Positions 8,102-8,498 of a stretch of 8,498 nt of DNA are shown here, piece after piece. The stretch spans positions 1 to 8,498 of the forward strand of contig DYDK01000067.1 of the NCBI GenBank assembly GCA_020717935.1. Direction: 5' to 3'. Positions within the stretch are counted from its first letter, which is position 1; each line of letters opens with the position of its first letter. The position numbers and the translations under genes are program-made. A model generated the notes under the pieces. It was not told the DNA's origin. It was given only the letters and a program-made list of their open reading frames with translations, and made no database searches. Source of the DNA: Desulfocapsa sp. (GTDB taxonomy: Bacteria; Desulfobacterota; Desulfobulbia; Desulfobulbales; Desulfocapsaceae).

Positions 8102-8290
8102 TTACACTTCGGAAACAGTGATGGCCCCTTCAGGACAAACCTCAACGCAAGTCTCGCAACCTAAACACTCATCAGGCTCAGCAACAAAGGCTTTGCCGTC
8201 ACGCATTTCATATACCTGAGCAGGGCAGGCACCTACACATTCTTCATCACCAACACATTTGTCTAAATCAATTTGAATATCCCAAGCCAT
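8102..8290 (-). CDS. Ferredoxin, [4Fe-4S] plus Asp-type [3Fe-4S]/[4Fe-4S] site
   Basis: This is a 62-residue, soluble, acidic dicluster ferredoxin that carries electrons between anaerobic oxidoreductases. The second cluster motif is complete: Cys42-x2-Cys45-x2-Cys48, with Cys22-Pro as the remote ligand. The first motif reads Cys12-x2-Asp15-x2-Cys18, with Cys52-Pro as its remote ligand, so the usual second cysteine is aspartate. The same CxxDxxC pattern and a similar overall sequence are known in Desulfovibrio africanus ferredoxin III, whose [3Fe-4S] cluster takes up a fourth metal reversibly, and the Asp ligand is also known in Pyrococcus furiosus ferredoxin. I chose the ATG at 8288-8290 because GGAGGTGG lies 3 nt upstream and the protein then starts at the family N-terminus. 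In-frame extension to 8371 has no homology-like content. It is probably monocistronic, with a promoter at about 8325-8354 and a terminator at 8037-8080. Confidence 0.95.
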   Translation of the reverse strand: MAWDIQIDLDKCVGDEECVGACPAQVYEMRDGKAFVAEPDECLGCETCVEVCPEGAITVSEV

Positions 8291-8324
8291 GATCCACCTC
8301 CACAATAGAATTAAAAAAGAGTAT

Positions 8325-8354
8325 CTTATACTAACGCGGGCAACAAGCCCGCAA
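8325..8354 (-). promoter_or_regulatory. Candidate sigma70-type promoter of the ferredoxin gene
   Basis: On the minus strand TTGCGG (8349-8354) and TATAAG (8325-8330) are separated by 18 nt. Transcription would start near 8318, giving a leader of about 28 nt that contains the GGAGGTGG ribosome site. The -35 match is poor (TTG only) and the -10 is good. The spacer holds a GC-rich palindrome. Confidence 0.4.
8336..8352. repeat. GC-rich palindrome within the ferredoxin promoter
   Basis: GCGGGC (8336-8341) and GCCCGC (8347-8352) form a perfect 6-bp dyad around AACAA. It lies between the proposed -35 and -10 of the ferredoxin gene. No T-tract follows on either strand, so a terminator is unlikely. 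An operator for a dimeric regulator is one possibility. Confidence 0.45.
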
Positions 8355-8372
8355 CCCAATAATCCGTACAAT

Positions 8373-8441
8373 ATGAGCCGCTTCTTTTGTATAATGAAAA
8401 ATATTTACAAATTTCAAATCATACAAAAAGGAGCAGCTCAT
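8373..8441 (+). repeat. Long imperfect inverted repeat covering the ribosome site and start of the right-edge gene
   Basis: The left arm (8373-8392) and right arm (8421-8441) pair over about 20 positions with one C-A mismatch, one G-U pair and one bulged A, around a 28-base A/T-rich loop. The right arm contains the Shine-Dalgarno AAGGAG (8428-8433) and the first two bases of the ATG. In an mRNA carrying both arms the ribosome site would be buried in the stem. A transcript starting inside the loop would lack the left arm. Confidence 0.7.
8390..8395 (+). promoter_or_regulatory. Perfect -10 box for the right-edge gene (candidate)
   Basis: TATAAT on the plus strand lies at the end of the left arm of the inverted repeat. 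Transcription would begin near 8402, inside the loop, with a leader of about 38 nt. No convincing -35 is present at 17-18 nt upstream, so this would be a weak or activator-dependent promoter. Confidence 0.45.
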
Positions 8442-8498
8442 GAAGAAACTTATAGAAAGGTTTTCCGGTCTGGTCAAGAATACAATCAGCGGGTTCGA
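8440..8498 (+). CDS. N-terminal fragment of a divergent plus-strand gene, unknown function
   Basis: The gene starts at ATG 8440 with a strong ribosome site, AAGGAG, 6 nt upstream, and runs off the window after 19 codons: MKKLIERFSGLVKNTISGF. The short amphipathic start is not enough to assign a family. The RF-x3-V-x3-ISGF pattern reminds me of a multi-copy family of unassigned proteins in Desulfobacterota whose N-termini read like RFxxxVxxxLSGFDR and which may be mobile, but this is from memory and unverified. The gene is divergent from the ferredoxin gene and separated from it by 149 nt. Confidence 0.65.
   Translation, partial: MKKLIERFSGLVKNTISGF

Noticed and set aside
8336..8352. Subterminal hairpin of an IS200/IS605-type element end
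   Set aside because: The protein starting at 8440 does not resemble a Y1 transposase start and no second end is visible, so there is no support for this element type.
8291..8371. N-terminal extension of the ferredoxin to 8371
   Set aside because: It lacks a ribosome site, covers the likely promoter, and the family protein starts at the ATG at 8290 behind a perfect Shine-Dalgarno sequence.

Overview
The window looks like ordinary chromosome from an anaerobic Desulfobacterota bacterium, probably a sulfate reducer or a relative in or near the Desulfobulbales. The best pointer is the small ferredoxin at 8102-8290, which closely recalls Desulfovibrio africanus ferredoxin III as I remember it. A short CxxC-type N-acetylglutamate-synthase-like GNAT and a group III-like phosphofructokinase fit the same placement. 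Base composition looks close to balanced. The taxonomic placement is inference.

Layout. Nearly everything is on the minus strand and reads right to left. A ferredoxin gene (8290-8102) has its own candidate promoter and a very strong hairpin terminator (8037-8080). Next comes a tightly packed run of seven genes: a four-helix membrane protein (8007-7567), alanine racemase alr (7563-6388), arginyl-tRNA synthetase argS (6343-4685), an 81-residue single-span membrane protein (4688-4443), a short N-acetylglutamate-synthase-like GNAT (4446-3976), secA (3956-1395) and 6-phosphofructokinase pfkA (1247-120). The spacings are 3 nt, 44 nt, 4-nt overlap, 4-nt overlap, 19 nt and 147 nt. The first six genes therefore look like one transcription unit. 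pfkA is separated by an inverted repeat and may be partly independent.

Edges. At the left edge (1-119) a hairpin with a T-tract terminates plus-strand transcription, and a perfect Shine-Dalgarno sequence on the minus strand runs off the window. At the right edge a divergent plus-strand gene begins at 8440 and is cut after 19 codons. Its Shine-Dalgarno sequence and start codon lie in one arm of a long imperfect inverted repeat. The other arm lies upstream of, or overlaps, a perfect TATAAT box. This arrangement resembles the read-through protection known from some insertion sequences.

Function. The core run supports cell-wall precursor supply (D-alanine), translation and arginine metabolism (argS and the NAGS-like GNAT), protein export (secA) and glycolysis (pfkA). 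I see no tRNA, rRNA, CRISPR array, complete insertion sequence or defence system. The window is mostly housekeeping. The points of interest are residue changes at signature positions in pfkA, argS, alr and the ferredoxin, the small membrane protein between argS and the GNAT, and the hairpin architecture at the right edge.
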